Of a stretch of 64,000 nucleotides of DNA, positions 9,494 to 21,393 are shown in pieces; position 1 is the first letter of the stretch, and each line of letters starts with the position of its first letter. The notes beneath the pieces were generated by a model. It was given only the letters and a program-made list of their open reading frames with translations. It made no database searches and was not told where the DNA came from. Origin of the DNA: Pythium myriotylum (taxonomy: Eukaryota > Oomycota > Peronosporomycetes > Pythiales > Pythiaceae); NCBI GenBank assembly GCA_023091665.1, contig JALJCQ010000009.1, forward strand, positions 434,001 to 498,000, given 5' to 3'. A program made the translations under genes and the position numbers.

Positions 9494-11941
9494 ATGCTCG
9501 CTCGTCGCCAATGGCTCCCAGTCGCCGCGGTGGTCGTGCCCACGATGCTCTTCTGGTTTGTCGACAAGCTCATCGCGCTGCCTGCGATCCTCGACGTCTA
9601 TGCCACACGAAGCGAGCGCACATTCGCCGCACAGACCGCCGGTCTTGCACTCGGGCTGGTGGAGGATCTGCTCGTCGCGACGCTGCTGCTCGCGCTGCTG
9701 CTTGTTGTGGAGCTCGTCGGATCGGTCGTGGTCAAGGTCCAACGATACGTGGTCGATACGAGAAAGAAGCTCGCGCTCAAGATCGTCAGCAATCTTCTGC
9801 GCTTTGTCGTTGTGCTAACGCTTGTGCTGGTTGTGCTCGCGCCATTCGCTGCCCACATGCTGCTGCTGCGCAGCCGCGAGATGCGGTTCACGTTTGAGCT
9901 CATCATGACCGCGATCCGTGAGCGCGACCAAGCCACGGGACTCGAAGTCGATCCGCGCGAGGTTCGACTGGCGGAGGAAACAGTCGTTGGCGTCGCTTTG
10001 TATGCGCTAGTCTTTACTAGGTTCTACATCCGGTACGTCGACATGATGAGTGTGGTGGCGCCGAAGAACGCCGAGGACTCGAATGGCAAATTCATGCCGG
10101 TTGCGCTATCAGCTCACGATGACATTGAGCTTTCTGAAGCGAAGAACATCAAAGTGGTATCGACAGCGAGCTCCTCATCATCCAGTGATTGCGAAGATGA
10201 TGACGACGAGACTATCACGGCGTCTTCATCGACCGATGACCTCGAGGCTCCTGCCACGAAGAAGATCCGTTCTGTCAAAACGGTCCGTGCTACATGGTAT
10301 AGACGCCGCGGCGTCATTACTCTGTTTGCGATTATAGCGTGGCTCGCGTTGCTGGTACTTGCTGCCCTGGTTTCCCACGCCGCGAGCCCCATCGTTGCAG
10401 AGATTGCGCTGAACGCGACACTTAACGAAATTTTTCGGAACGCTTTCGACTTTCAGTTCCAACGGAGCTTAGGCTCAGGCGTGATCGACTCAGTCCGAAC
10501 ATATCTACGATGGGATAGCGAGCGCTACACACTATTCAAGGAAGACGTCTTATATCGCAAGACTACTGGCTTCAAGGGGCCTCTCGCGTTTGACGTCCAC
10601 GTAGATCCGAAGAACCCACCGAATGTGCTGATCATTGGCGTCGAGTCATTTCGATACATGGATTCGCTGTACATGGCCCAGAACACGACTGCCGGGGAAC
10701 TCATGCAGAAGAACAATTTGACGGTGACGCCACAATTCGACCGTTGGGCCAAGCGCGGCATCGCATTCAACAACATGTGGTCGAGCTGGCAGACAAGTCG
10801 CTCGCTCGAGGCTATTCTCTTTGGTCAGCTCGTGTACGACACCATCTCGGGCTCAGGCACGACGAACGGCAAGAAGGATATCGAGCTTGTGGGCATGCCA
10901 CAACTATTCAAGCAAAAAGGGTACGAGACTGTCTTCACAACGGGCTGCATCACGACGTACGATCAGTGGGATACCTTTCTCCCAAGCCACGGCTTCGACA
11001 CGGTCATCGCAGCGCCAGACATGAAGACAATCGCGGAGCGAGACTACCATATCCAAAAGAAGCAGTGGAATGGTAAGGCACACCGCGGATTTAGATGGGG
11101 CGTTCACGACGATATCTCGTTCGACATTCTTGGTGATCTCATGATCAACAAGACAAAGCTTCAAGCGGATCGTGTCAAGCGTGGGGAGAAGAAGATGCCC
11201 TTTTTCCTCAACCACTACACGATCTCGAGTCACCACAAATTCAACGCCCACCCGGCGTGGCTCGACAACGAGAATTTGCCGGATTTCTCTCCTTTGTGTG
11301 AAGGATGGGAGAACCAGTGCGAATTGATCAAAAAGTACTCGAAACTTCGCTACTTCACGGACATGGAGCTGGGGAAGTTTCTCGATCGTATGAAGAATGC
11401 AGGAATCCTTAACGATACGATTGTCGTGATCGTTGGCGACCATGGACAGGCTCCAGAGATGGGACTTGTCCATCCGATTGTCTACCAGACTGCTGTGACC
11501 CATGTCGCCAGCGCCATGATTGCGGAGGGCCGACTTGGCAAGTACGCTGGTATGATCTACAACGACGCGACTCACCACTACGACCTGCTCAACACACTGG
11601 CAGATATCGTGGGTGTCCCCAAGGAAGGCTTCTTGCAGACAGGGATCGGTCGCTCACTGAAGCGGCGACTGGCCTTTGGTGAGAGGTTGGTGTACAGCAA
11701 CAACCCCCTGAAGAAAATGTCAATCGTGCGCGGACACGAGCGGTTTGTGTACGACCGCACATCCAATGAAATGGGGTTGTTCGATACGATCAAGGACCCT
11801 TTGGAAAGGAAGGACTTACTGCCGTCGCGGGGCAACGCCGAGTTGGCTAGTTGGTACGCAAAGCGGCAAGCCGGTCGTCAGTTGAATAATTACTTTACAA
11901 GCCGGTGGGAGGAGAAATGCCTTGCGAAGGTCAACTGCTGA
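9494..11941 (+). CDS. LtaS-like membrane sulfatase / phosphoglycerol-transferase family protein
   Basis: A member of the alkaline phosphatase superfamily, sulfatase (LtaS-like) branch. The N-terminal half has about four to five membrane segments (for example residues 7-30, 48-76, 93-115 and, after an acidic Ser/Asp/Glu linker around 215-250, about 275-305). The C-terminal half is the catalytic domain. Residues equivalent to the LtaS metal/nucleophile set are present: Glu384 (IIGVESF), Thr434 (WQTSRS) and Asp649-His650 (VGDHGQ). The extracellular side is inferred. The frame is open upstream to about 9380 but the first in-frame ATG is 9494, giving 815 residues. An upstream exon is possible. Substrate unknown: a sulfate or phospho-ester on a surface glycan or lipid is the family expectation. 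Confidence 0.8.
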   Translation: MLARRQWLPVAAVVVPTMLFWFVDKLIALPAILDVYATRSERTFAAQTAGLALGLVEDLLVATLLLALLLVVELVGSVVVKVQRYVVDTRKKLALKIVSNLLRFVVVLTLVLVVLAPFAAHMLLLRSREMRFTFELIMTAIRERDQATGLEVDPREVRLAEETVVGVALYALVFTRFYIRYVDMMSVVAPKNAEDSNGKFMPVALSAHDDIELSEAKNIKVVSTASSSSSSDCEDDDDETITASSSTDDLEAPATKKIRSVKTVRATWYRRRGVITLFAIIAWLALLVLAALVSHAASPIVAEIALNATLNEIFRNAFDFQFQRSLGSGVIDSVRTYLRWDSERYTLFKEDVLYRKTTGFKGPLAFDVHVDPKNPPNVLIIGVESFRYMDSLYMAQNTTAGELMQKNNLTVTPQFDRWAKRGIAFNNMWSSWQTSRSLEAILFGQLVYDTISGSGTTNGKKDIELVGMPQLFKQKGYETVFTTGCITTYDQWDTFLPSHGFDTVIAAPDMKTIAERDYHIQKKQWNGKAHRGFRWGVHDDISFDILGDLMINKTKLQADRVKRGEKKMPFFLNHYTISSHHKFNAHPAWLDNENLPDFSPLCEGWENQCELIKKYSKLRYFTDMELGKFLDRMKNAGILNDTIVVIVGDHGQAPEMGLVHPIVYQTAVTHVASAMIAEGRLGKYAGMIYNDATHHYDLLNTLADIVGVPKEGFLQTGIGRSLKRRLAFGERLVYSNNPLKKMSIVRGHERFVYDRTSNEMGLFDTIKDPLERKDLLPSRGNAELASWYAKRQAGRQLNNYFTSRWEEKCLAKVNC

Positions 11942-12366
11942 TAGATATATGTCGAGTTTGGAGTCTCAGTAGAATGAACGTCCAGCCAAAGTGCTCTGGA
12001 CTTGGATCTCACATAAGTATGGCTGACACAAACAAGTCTTGTCGTGTGTTTCAAGGTGAATTGGGATGGTCGAGAACGCAACCTTCGTCTTTTTTGTATG
12101 AACAGCAGACCCAAAGATTTGCGAGGCTTGTGTCCGCGAGAATACGTCTTATTGGGTACAGCCGTCTTGAATATTTAGCGCGTTCAAAACGTTGTTTGTC
12201 AAGACGAAACCATCTCTTCGACACCCTGGAGTTGACAATGCCGTTTGTTGTGAAGCTCGAGTGCATTGGGTTCGTCAGTGTGATCGCCGACAGCTAGTCA
12301 GCGCCGATTCGGCCCCACGATCAAGTGCAAACTGTGTCTTCAATCGAGAGGGCACTTGTTGAGCAG
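11942..12366. other. Intergenic stretch, no supported gene
   Basis: Short frames on both strands without motif. It holds the 3' flank of the sulfatase gene. Confidence 0.4.
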
Positions 12367-13105
12367 CTAATCACAAATCTTGGGGTACTTGATACGCTGT
12401 TTCACCTCGTCGTCGTCGTCTCGTCCACCAGAAGCTTTTCGTTTTCTTGAGCGGTGGACAATTGGGCGTTGAGAGAACAACTCGAAGTTCAATCTCATGA
12501 AATCCCCTTCCCGATTGAATTCTTTCGACCACATCGCAAAGCGCCTTTCCGCGCAGGATCGGAACCACACCAAACTGAAGAAGCGTCCGCACTTTTCCCG
12601 CTTCCTCCGCCATCCCAATGTTCTGAACTTCGGCAAGATCGAGAGCCGAGCGTCCGTCTTTTCGCTCGCTTGTTCGCATCAGCTCCACGCTCCACAAGAA
12701 ACTGCATTACGTCAGGCTGTTTGTCATGGTGGGCATCAACGGCGTCCAACCGTCCGAATCTTCCGGATCAAGGCACGACGAGTGGTTCACCTCGGAGCCT
12801 CGCGATCGCTCGCCAGCGATCTCAGCCGGTTCGCTCCGCAGCTGAAACTCGGACAGGAAAGCACTCGCGAGTGCTCAGAGCGACGACGAAAAGTCTCGCG
12901 ATGGACGGAGCTCTTCGTAGCTCGTTGCGTTCGTTCTATGAACACGAAATCCGCCGACGCGGCATGCGGCACATCGAACCGCGCACGGCGAATGGCGCGT
13001 GGGTTTGTCCATTGCGAGCACGCGCAGCGAGTGTCTCTTGTGACAAATCGACATCGATAGGCAGGTCGTCGTGGAGGATTCGCTCCATGCCGTCGTGCAA
13101 GTGCC
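12367..13105 (-). pseudogene. Frameshifted ankyrin-repeat gene
   Basis: Reading minus-strand, an apparent N-terminus (ATG at about 13087, ERILHDDLPIDVDLSQETL) is followed, after frame changes, by SDGWTPLMP, then HHDKQPDVMQFLVERGADAN in another frame, and KDGRSALDLAEVQNIGMAEE in a third. Assembled this is a typical ankyrin block, but at least two frameshifts separate the parts, so the gene is not translatable as it stands. It belongs to the same family as the fragment at 7.9 kb. An unseen intron could explain one of the frame changes but not all. Confidence 0.55.
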
Positions 13106-13446
13106 AACAAGCGGAGAAATGGGCAGTTTTATTACAGTAGTAGACACTATGAATGAAGCAAAATACGTATATGGTCCAAATATGTGACGTGGGGCGTGCT
13201 CCAGCCGGTGTTGGTGAATCAAGCTCTCTGGTGGATTCTGGGCGTGAGATGTGAGGAAGCCACACGCAGATCGTTGGGTTCGCTACTCTGCTGCCCGCTG
13301 AAAATGCTCGTAAAGTGGTTTTTGGGTTTGTTATCGTGGTGAATCCATGGGAATCTGAGATTTCGAGGCCCATCAAGCCATCGTAGGACGCAAGAGTGAG
13401 TCAAGCTCTCTCATTCGTGCACTTGCGCTCAAGAAAAGCCATCAAC

Positions 13447-14210
13447 ATGCAGTCGACTAAAAGCTCATCGCAGGGCGTAACAAACCAGCCCAAGCCAACG
13501 TCTTGGGCACAGGCATCATCTCTCCAAGACGAGACCGGGTCTCGTTATTCGTCTGGTGGATTCGTCTCAGGCATGATCATGACGCTCGTATGCCCGTGTG
13601 TGCCAGTGGCGCAGGTTGCATCGGCAGTCGGGTTCTCGTATACAAAGACGCTAGCAATGTTTAGTGCGATATACATCGCCGGTGTAGCCTCCTACGCAAT
13701 CGCTGCGCATGTCGAGAACACTTTCGTCAAAGGCACGTCGTTTTGTCAGCGTACGCTGGTCAGATTGTGGCCTTCATCGCCGGACCGTTCGTAACGCTGG
13801 TTGTCGCTTTTTACAAGTACTCGAACGAACGGTGGTCTTCCGGTATGGGCACAGTCGTCACCTACGTCGGCGAGATCAACGAGGAGCTCAACGCCAAGAT
13901 GACTGTCAGCGCGGTATCCGTGTCACTTATCGCCACAATGATCCTGCTGAATCTCGTGTTTGCGATGGGAATTCTCCGCTTGCGATTGTTGCTGAATCGG
14001 CGAATCAAGCTCGATACCAAAGACGACTCAGGCTGTCGAACGACCGCGACGGTACTTTGCTGTGCATCCTGCTCGCTCTTCGAGATGATTTGGACCATCA
14101 AAAACACGAGTAAAGCACCTCCATTCTATCTCGGCCCCATCGATGAGATCCCAGCATTCGAAAGTGATGTTGAGGTCGTGAGTCGTGGCGATGCGGCGGC
14201 CGTGGCATAA
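13447..14210 (+). pseudogene. PLAC8-like Cys-rich membrane protein 1, one-base frameshift
   Basis: First member of a seven-gene array. The first frame (13447-13794) gives the N-terminus with CPCVPVAQVASAVGFSY, the family signature, and a first membrane segment. The second frame (to 14210) supplies two further membrane segments, a cluster of cysteines (VLCCASCSLFEMIW) and the C-terminal DEIPAFE motif shared by the paralogs. The switch occurs in a T run near 13740, where one missing T would account for it. Either the gene is a young pseudogene or the assembly has a homopolymer error. PLAC8 assignment rests on the two Cys/Pro motifs and is moderate. Confidence 0.55.
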
Positions 14211-14271
14211 TCTGAAGTGTTTTTTTGCGGATAAACGAATTGAGATCCCAACATCTTGACCAACTAGAGTG

Positions 14272-16506
14272 CTACATCAAACCGTGGGAAGCGTCCTCCA
14301 CTTGGAGCGGGAAGTACATAACCGGTTGAGGAACCGAGCACTCCACGATCCGCTCGATGAATGCGAGTTTCTCTGGTGTTGATGTATCCATTAAGAGCCC
14401 GAGGTCTGACGAAGGTGGTGCAGAAAACCTCGAACGATTGCCAGCAATGATTTCTTGTAGCTCAAAGCAATACCGTGTGCCAAATGCGTTAAAGAGCTTT
14501 ACAGGAAAATTCAACAAAAAATGCGCGAAGCTTTCCGTCCACGACCAGAGAGTAGAGGCGTTCGTATACAGCATGAACATGGCTTGAAAATGCGGATTTA
14601 GGGACTTGACATGACGAGGGAGTTCTTGGACGCGCGTAAGGCTGATTTGGAGTATCATAAATGATGGAGACTCAAAGAGCTCTGCTGGTATACTTGACAC
14701 AGGGGAGCCAGCAACAGAGATACAGCTTGGGTCGAGACGCACTACGACGTCTTCGATCTCGGTGATATTTGAGAACTCGAGAATGATCTGCATACGGCGA
14801 GGCCACTTGGTGTCCAGATCGTGTGGAAGTGTCCGCAAATTGGTCGTGCTTGTAACAAAGTTGACGACGGTTCCAGGGAAGTCCGTCGACTGCAAACCCA
14901 TGGGGAGTTCCCCATCCGGAAAAAGTACTCGAACGAGATAAATCGCTCGAATGCTCCTATGGCTCGTCCCCGTTAAGGCAGCATTCGTGTCCCACTTTTT
15001 AATCGTCGAGTTATACACCTTGAAATCTGTGATACCGGCGTAGTTCTGTAAACTAGCTGGTATGATGACTTCAGAGCAGTGGCGGATAGCAATTCGAGTT
15101 GCGCGATTTGGATCGAAAGCATCCCACGCCGGATTTTCTAGCTCGTCATGCCCATTAGACTGAAGCATCGCGCAATCGATTTCTATGAGTGAACACCCGG
15201 GCTTGTTGCTGAACCATGGCTGCAACCGAAGCTTGCAAGCGCAGTCAGTTCGGATGGACTCCGCAGCAATGTAGACGGCAAGAATCGCGACTCCCCAGAC
15301 CACAAATGCCTTTGGCCCGAGATTATGGACAAGAAATGAGATGGCTTGCTGTGCGCGACTAGAGTGGTTGTTTGCTGCAATGGATCTGCGCAGCTTCTTT
15401 GCGCTGCTTTGGGGAATAACCGATGCTTTAGTTATAGTCACTTGGCCCATATTCCTCAAGCTATACGCCGACGGAACTACGTTCGAACTTGTAACTTTGG
15501 TCTTGGACGATGGTGGTGTGAGCATATCTTTGATGGAATCGATGCACTGCAATAGCCCAAGCGCAAACACCAAGCGAGAAGCCATGTCTCCCCACGACGT
15601 AACCAACATCATCTGGAATTCCTGTTGCATATTGGAGAACCACAGGTCGTCGAACCACAAAGAGAACGGGAAACCGTAACCCATGGGGTCAGTGTATTGC
15701 AGCGCGTACGGCGCGAAGATGGCGATCGAAACTCCGATCGATGATACCATGTCGAGCACTGCGTCGCACAACAGACACATCAGACGCCGCTTCATTTCGC
15801 GATCACGATAAATGCGATGGAGAAACGGCACCGCCAAGCAGTTCAAGACGAGCAATAGAACGTAGGAGCGGATCAGTAGCAGTCGAGGAAGTACGAGCGT
15901 CATTCGATAAAGCTGATACGTCTGAAGACTTGTTTCCACCAGCTCGCGAGCGAGAAGAACGTGGTCGAAGTAGACACTCTCCACTCCGAGCAGACCGTCG
16001 CGTGCGAAAATCCACGCACCAGTACTACCAATCGACGCCGAATGGGATGCAGCATTTCCCAAGGACTCGTCGGTGTTGACTGCAGTGCCGTAGAATATTC
16101 TAGGTGACAAACGTCTGATAAATTCATATAAGTGCTTCCCGATTCGAGTCTGAATCACGTTACAGTACATGTCGTGCGAGTTTGGCTGGAACACGAGCTT
16201 GCGCTGGGAAATCGATGCCACGATCATGAGAGCCATGAACAGAACATGCAGCGCTGCAATGCTCGCGTGTATGTGTGAAATTTTGTCGTACTCAGTCTTG
16301 GAGATACCAATCGAGTACAGCTGCAGCTGAAACTGAACCGAAGTGTTTCGAGCCAAAACGTATAATCTCGCCACGCCAGCATAATACACAAAATTGATGG
16401 AATGGAGCACGAGCAACGCCATCCACCACAGCACGAACACCCTCCGACACGTCGGGAGATACTGTGCCGGCCTGACCTTGCTACGTCGACGGTCTTGGCT
16501 ATGCAT
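14272..16506 (-). CDS. Large multi-pass membrane protein with leucine-rich C-terminal part
   Basis: An intact 744-residue frame; the frame extends to 16569 but the first ATG is 16506. The N-terminal half has about seven hydrophobic segments, the first around residues 25-45 (VFVLWWMALLVLHSINFVYY) and others near 80-100, 205-225, 245-270 and 315-335. A last segment lies near 400 (AFVVWGVAILAVYIAA). The following 330 residues are probably extracytosolic, with Cys pairs and leucine-rich motifs such as SIPAELFESPSFMILQISL and LPRHVKSLNP that look like degenerate LRRs. Oomycetes have many membrane-LRR proteins, some fused to kinases; no kinase is present here. Function unknown. Confidence 0.75.
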   Translation of the reverse strand: MHSQDRRRSKVRPAQYLPTCRRVFVLWWMALLVLHSINFVYYAGVARLYVLARNTSVQFQLQLYSIGISKTEYDKISHIHASIAALHVLFMALMIVASISQRKLVFQPNSHDMYCNVIQTRIGKHLYEFIRRLSPRIFYGTAVNTDESLGNAASHSASIGSTGAWIFARDGLLGVESVYFDHVLLARELVETSLQTYQLYRMTLVLPRLLLIRSYVLLLVLNCLAVPFLHRIYRDREMKRRLMCLLCDAVLDMVSSIGVSIAIFAPYALQYTDPMGYGFPFSLWFDDLWFSNMQQEFQMMLVTSWGDMASRLVFALGLLQCIDSIKDMLTPPSSKTKVTSSNVVPSAYSLRNMGQVTITKASVIPQSSAKKLRRSIAANNHSSRAQQAISFLVHNLGPKAFVVWGVAILAVYIAAESIRTDCACKLRLQPWFSNKPGCSLIEIDCAMLQSNGHDELENPAWDAFDPNRATRIAIRHCSEVIIPASLQNYAGITDFKVYNSTIKKWDTNAALTGTSHRSIRAIYLVRVLFPDGELPMGLQSTDFPGTVVNFVTSTTNLRTLPHDLDTKWPRRMQIILEFSNITEIEDVVVRLDPSCISVAGSPVSSIPAELFESPSFMILQISLTRVQELPRHVKSLNPHFQAMFMLYTNASTLWSWTESFAHFLLNFPVKLFNAFGTRYCFELQEIIAGNRSRFSAPPSSDLGLLMDTSTPEKLAFIERIVECSVPQPVMYFPLQVEDASHGLM

Positions 16507-16679
16507 GACGTAGGAGTTCTTAGGCGACTGCGGCGAGAGCAACGAAGACCATCCCAAAAAATAGACCAAAGCTCAGCAAAACAAAGTAGCAATGTGCCTC
16601 GGTCGAGCCAATCGCCCGAGAGCCATCAATAGGTCCGTGTTCTCACCATGATGCGACCACGACCTCCAAAGTTCGTAAC

Positions 16680-19600
16680 AGATCGTATTCAGTTAAACAC
16701 ACGCGTAATGGATGAGTTGCACACAAGACGCCGCCGCCGTCCACGTCGCCTGGCGCGTTCCCGAGCGACGTCTACGCCAAGTACAAGCGCGCAACGGCCT
16801 TCTTCCTCGACTGGCTGCTGTGCGCGTCGAATAGTGGCCTCGAGATCGCCGGTGATGGCGTCGCGCCACGGTCTCAGCTAAATGTGTCATCGACCAGCAA
16901 GCATCCGCTCCAAGTGTACGATCTATCGTCGACGCCATCGCGCAGCAGCCGACGTGCCTCTCTCCGTCTCTTCTGAAGCTTTGGCCACGCGCACTGGAGG
17001 CATGCGAGTCGGCCATCACGCTGTGCGAGCGCGTGGCGGCGTTCCTAGCGACAAGCAGCATGCGCATTTCTTATCACGACTGAAGCACTGGTTCGCAAGG
17101 TTGCAGTCGGTAAACAACCTCACCAGCACGAACGAGCCACCATCGTACGATCCGCCGATCCAGCCGTTGGATTTCAGTAACTGTTTCACTCTCTCCCTGT
17201 GTCGACAACTGCCCGTGAGCGGCAATGCCGTGTGGACGAAGCGTTTGCAGAAGAGACGAAGCTGGAACTCGTGTGCTTTCTCATGGAATTGGGAGTTCTC
17301 GCTGAGTTTGTGTATCAGGAATTCGAAGACGTCAAGCTCGCGCACGCGACCTTTGTGCAAACCGTTCCGTCCGCCTTCCTTGCTATCGAATGCGCCTCGT
17401 CCGTGATCGCGCGGTTACAACTGCGCTTTCCCTCGACTCGGGATGCCTCAGACTTACTCGAGCAGATACGGAAGTACGAATTGTGGGATATCAACAGTAT
17501 GATGGAAAGACCTCGGGATGAGACAACTTACGAACACAAGCAAGGAACGTTTGTGACCGAGTTGTGAAGGATCTGGCATCGATGACGAAAATGTTTCAGA
17601 GGACGCAAGGCCTACTCATGCGTACGAAGGAAAGTTTGCAACTCCCCTTCTACTGTGAATTGACAACGAAGCACCTCGTCGCGTCGGCATCCCTCCCGCG
17701 GTGTGCGTTCCTTAGGCACCAACTTCCTATCTCGTCAATATTCTCATCGAAATGGGTTCTCATAACGATGTGCCTCCTCTTGTGAGCGAGTTTTTGAAGC
17801 CATTTGTTTGGTTCGTCAAGACACACACAGGGTCTATCGAAGTGGCGTTCGTGTGCGTTTGCTGGATCCGTTCTTTGGAGGCACTTCAAGGCGAACTATC
17901 TCTCGGTCGGAACATCAGCCTTTTGATGATGTACCGCTGGGATATTCAGGACCGACCCAATGAGATGAATCTGAAGTGGTGTGATCAACCGTCAAATTTT
18001 CAAACACAAGTGCGCGACAAGGTCAACTCTATGCATGCGTGGGAAAAGAGATCTGGCGTTCTGAGAGCTAACCCATCGCTTGCCGGCTTTCTGCTCCTTG
18101 ACGACCTACTTGATTTTGTGGAATTGGGTCGACAAGCCGTGATGGAGTCGGACCGTTTCCGCGCATTCTATCATGTATACTCAGCCTTTCTTGATCAAGA
18201 CTTGCTTCAACCAATTCCCCTGCTGGAAGACACACTCACCATTTTTGGCCCGATTTTATTTAATACTTCTACAAGAACGGCTGCTGTGCAGAACTGCTAT
18301 CTTCGAACTTACTTGTTGAGTTCACACAAGACTACTAGCCAAGTGGCCACGGCGATGCTGAATGATGCTGATGACAAAGGAAAACTATCTAATCGACGCC
18401 TAGGTCGGTCGGATGGCGCAAACATATTCCGCGTTGTTCAGCTCTTGAGGAAGAAGGATTTCACGGTGATTGGCCCGGAGGTGTCTTCAGCATCATCCCA
18501 TTTTCGCTTGCTGGATTTAGCAAGTGGACTTGTTGAGGACGAGATACACGATTCTCGTGCTGTGTCGAGAGATATGTTTAGACTCGTTGGTGATGCTGGC
18601 CGTCTCTTCGTATTGTTCAATGAGAAGCTGCAGTTGGACTCGCACCTTGGCGAGATCCTAGCAACTGAGAATTCTCGTCTCTTACCACCTGATTCGCGGC
18701 ATTAAAAATGGGACGCTCGCATTGCAATCGCGATCTTGAAAATCTTGATTCTGTAAATGCCATCCCAGATTCTTTACGGAAGTGTGAAGAGGTTGTCACA
18801 AATGGTTTTGTTGATCGAGACTTGGAAAAGACATACTTCGTCATTCCCGATGAGGATTCACCCATATTCGAGGAGTTTGTTGGGGCTTCTAGCTACGAAA
18901 GAAATCCCGATGAGACTTTCAACGAGATAATGGATTTCCTTTCTGGTGCATCAGGCCGCCTCTCACCTGATAATACCGATCGACTAAAGGAACTCGTGAA
19001 AGGATGCACTGACGTTTTGTGGATGGTCCGAGAAAACTCGAAATCAGATCTGTGCACGATACTCCATCATGCCGCAGCAGGACCAGGTCGAAGTCTTCGT
19101 CTAGTGGAATGGCTTATCCAAATGGGAGCTCTGTACGTGCAACCGTCTTCTGAGGGGTATGTAACTCCACCGCGAGTGTCGAACTACCGTGAAGGTTGTC
19201 GTGAGCTCGCTATTCACAGTGCAGCGCGAGTTGGACGAGTGGGCATCGTCCGGCTGCTGTTGGAGGCTGACAAATTCCGCGACTTGGATACCCCGACATG
19301 TAAAACAAAAGAGGCGCTTGTCCATATCGCGGTCCGGAACAACGACAATGCCATGTTTGATATGCTTGCTAATTTTGGTGCTGACTTGGTTTGCAAGGAC
19401 GCGTTGGGCATGTTGGCTCACGAGTGCACTAATGACAAAGGCTGGAGACACCTGATCCTTACGCATATCGCAAGGCTTTAGAAGCAAGATAAGGCGTACG
19501 AAGCGGACCGTAAGCGCGACCTTGCAAAAATAATGACGATAGCCTTTCGTGACGAGATCCCCCCAGACTTGACCGTTCCAGAGCCATTACCAACGATTGA

Positions 19601-20330
19601 CGTCAAACTTCAGTCGAAGAAGAAGAAGAAAAAGAACAGCCAGAACCCCCAATCTATCCTTAGCATCTTCGAGGCAAGGCTCTGAATCAGGGTGTTGAAC
19701 TGGGAGAAACTCTTACAACGAGCTGGCTGGGGACTGAACATTCTCGACTTTGTGACTCTCGCAATCCATAGCGCTCGGCTCCTAGCAACGCTTGGGCGCA
19801 AACCTCAGGCTCAAGAATTGCTTGAACTTGTCGAGCGTCGGCTTCTCCAGCAATAGCAACGAACGCCACGATCCCGAAAACTCGTTCAAATCCTGGTGAC
19901 CGTACGGCAAACGGTGAAACTAAAGCCGGCGTTGGGCTCGACTCCGGAGGCCCGACGACAGTTCGAATGGTACGCGACTGACCCCGGCATAAACGATCCC
20001 GACCAATTCGATTTATTGGTGGGATACAATTTTTACTGTGTGCTGACAACACCAGATGATCTGTACTTGCCTAAATAAGCTGCATTCGTTGATAAAATGC
20101 ACCAGTTGATAAAGGACAAGGAAATGATGGTCGTACTGATCGGGGACTATGTTGCGGCGGTGGGAGCCGCATCGAAAGAGCTAATTGAGGACTTCCACGC
20201 AAACATAGTTTGACTAGCTCGACGACACCACGTACGACTCTACCGGAACCCAAAGGAGCTTGTTCAGACCAAGATCAAGCTCTCTGATTACGAGTTCTCC
20301 AAGCATGAGATCGTTGGATTTCGGAAGTAG
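16680..20330 (+). pseudogene. DUF6604 / ankyrin-repeat protein pseudogene
   Basis: A long decayed gene. Near 16755 the reading SDVYAKYKRATAFFLDWLL matches the start of a DUF6604-type domain. Further domain pieces appear in other frames at 16950-17050 (ALEACESAITLCERVAAFLA) and 17200-17567. From 17752 to 18705 and then from 18708 onward come long frames, the second with ankyrin motifs (LCTILHHAAAGPG, VGRVGIVRLLLEADKF, HIAVRNNDNAMFDMLANFGA) and a Lys-rich tail. The last frame stays readable to about 20328 but is broken by in-frame stops at 19479 (TAG), 19683 (TGA), about 19854 (TAG), 20076 (TAA) and about 20211 (TGA). The mixture of stop types and at least four frame changes argues for a pseudogene rather than recoding. 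Confidence 0.7.
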
Positions 20331-21285
20331 GTTTCATACTAAACCTTTTGAGCAGATCCCACCGCCAGCTGTTTCGCCATGGAATCCCCCCAACGATCTT
20401 TCCTCCACGAAAAATCATCAGTTCATACTCAGTATCCCGCCGTGACGTCGCCGAGTTTGCCTCAATCTGGACATTGGGATCATTTCCAAATACAATCTCC
20501 GTCAAATACTAGTGTGGTGTTGTCCAAGCGTCATGGAGTTTCTGCTGCTCGCTTTGGGGAAGCTGCGTCAACTACGGGGCTAAATAGAGGAATGCAACTT
20601 GAGCAAGCCGATTGCTCGCTTAGCCCGGCCGTGGACGGTCGGGTTTCTTGGTCTTGCTCCTGGAGTCTTACCTCGAGTCTTACATCGGGTGAGCCTCGCT
20701 AGGGAGAAGCCGAAGTGGCTTCGGCTCCAGAAATGGTGCAACCGGTCGCAGCCAAACGCCACAGTTTCGTCGACAAAAGCAGCCATTGCGCCGATGGCTG
20801 TGTCATAAAGAGGTTCATGAATTTTCGGAGAAGTGAGTATTCCAGACAACGCGTTGCCACCACAGGTTGTTCTGATCGGCAAGCAGCAGTTTTATTCTGT
20901 GGGGCTTTACATGAATTTCTGCATCGCTTTACTCTACCCAGTGGGTACATTGACTGGTTATGTGCGACTTGAGGCAGTGACTAAGCGCTTACAATCTCTG
21001 AGGCAGTGTTCTGGACCTGATGGACCTTACGCGATCCAGCCGAGGATGAGAATAAGCTGAAGAAGACGTGTTCTCAGTGTACCCTGTTTAGCTAGCAGCC
21101 GAGGGCGACTCATCGGCTGCGGCTAGTCCACGTTGAAGCAAGCAAGAAATTTGTGGTGAGCTGTCAACAAAGTCAACAAACTAGCATCTGGTCAGCTGGA
21201 CCAAATTTCTGATCTCGTGGCCATGGATTTTTCCGACGTTTAACTCAGCCGCCCCAACTAACCAATTGTTTGATGAGGCTGCGAC
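20331..21285. other. Decayed or non-coding stretch between pseudogene and array
   Basis: It may contain further debris of the preceding pseudogene. A 75-codon plus-strand frame at 20833-21060 includes VVLIGKQQFYSVGLYMNF but has no supported start. No motif is recognised. Confidence 0.35.
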
Positions 21286-21393
21286 ATGGGCATCGTCACG
21301 AAATGCCTCACAACAAAGATATCCTGCGATTCAGACGTTCTAATCGAGTACAGCATTCTCGATTTTACTCAGAAGGCTCATAACACCAACAAG

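Noticed and set aside
9393..9818. ATG-initiated frame overlapping the sulfatase start
   Set aside because: Arg/Ser-rich shadow of the real frame; no domain, while the alternative frame encodes clear membrane segments.
16680..20330. Alternative genetic code or multiple introns to rescue the DUF6604-ankyrin frame
   Set aside because: TAA, TAG and TGA all occur in frame, and intact neighbours use all as true stops. No consistent GT-AG pairs were found around the stops.
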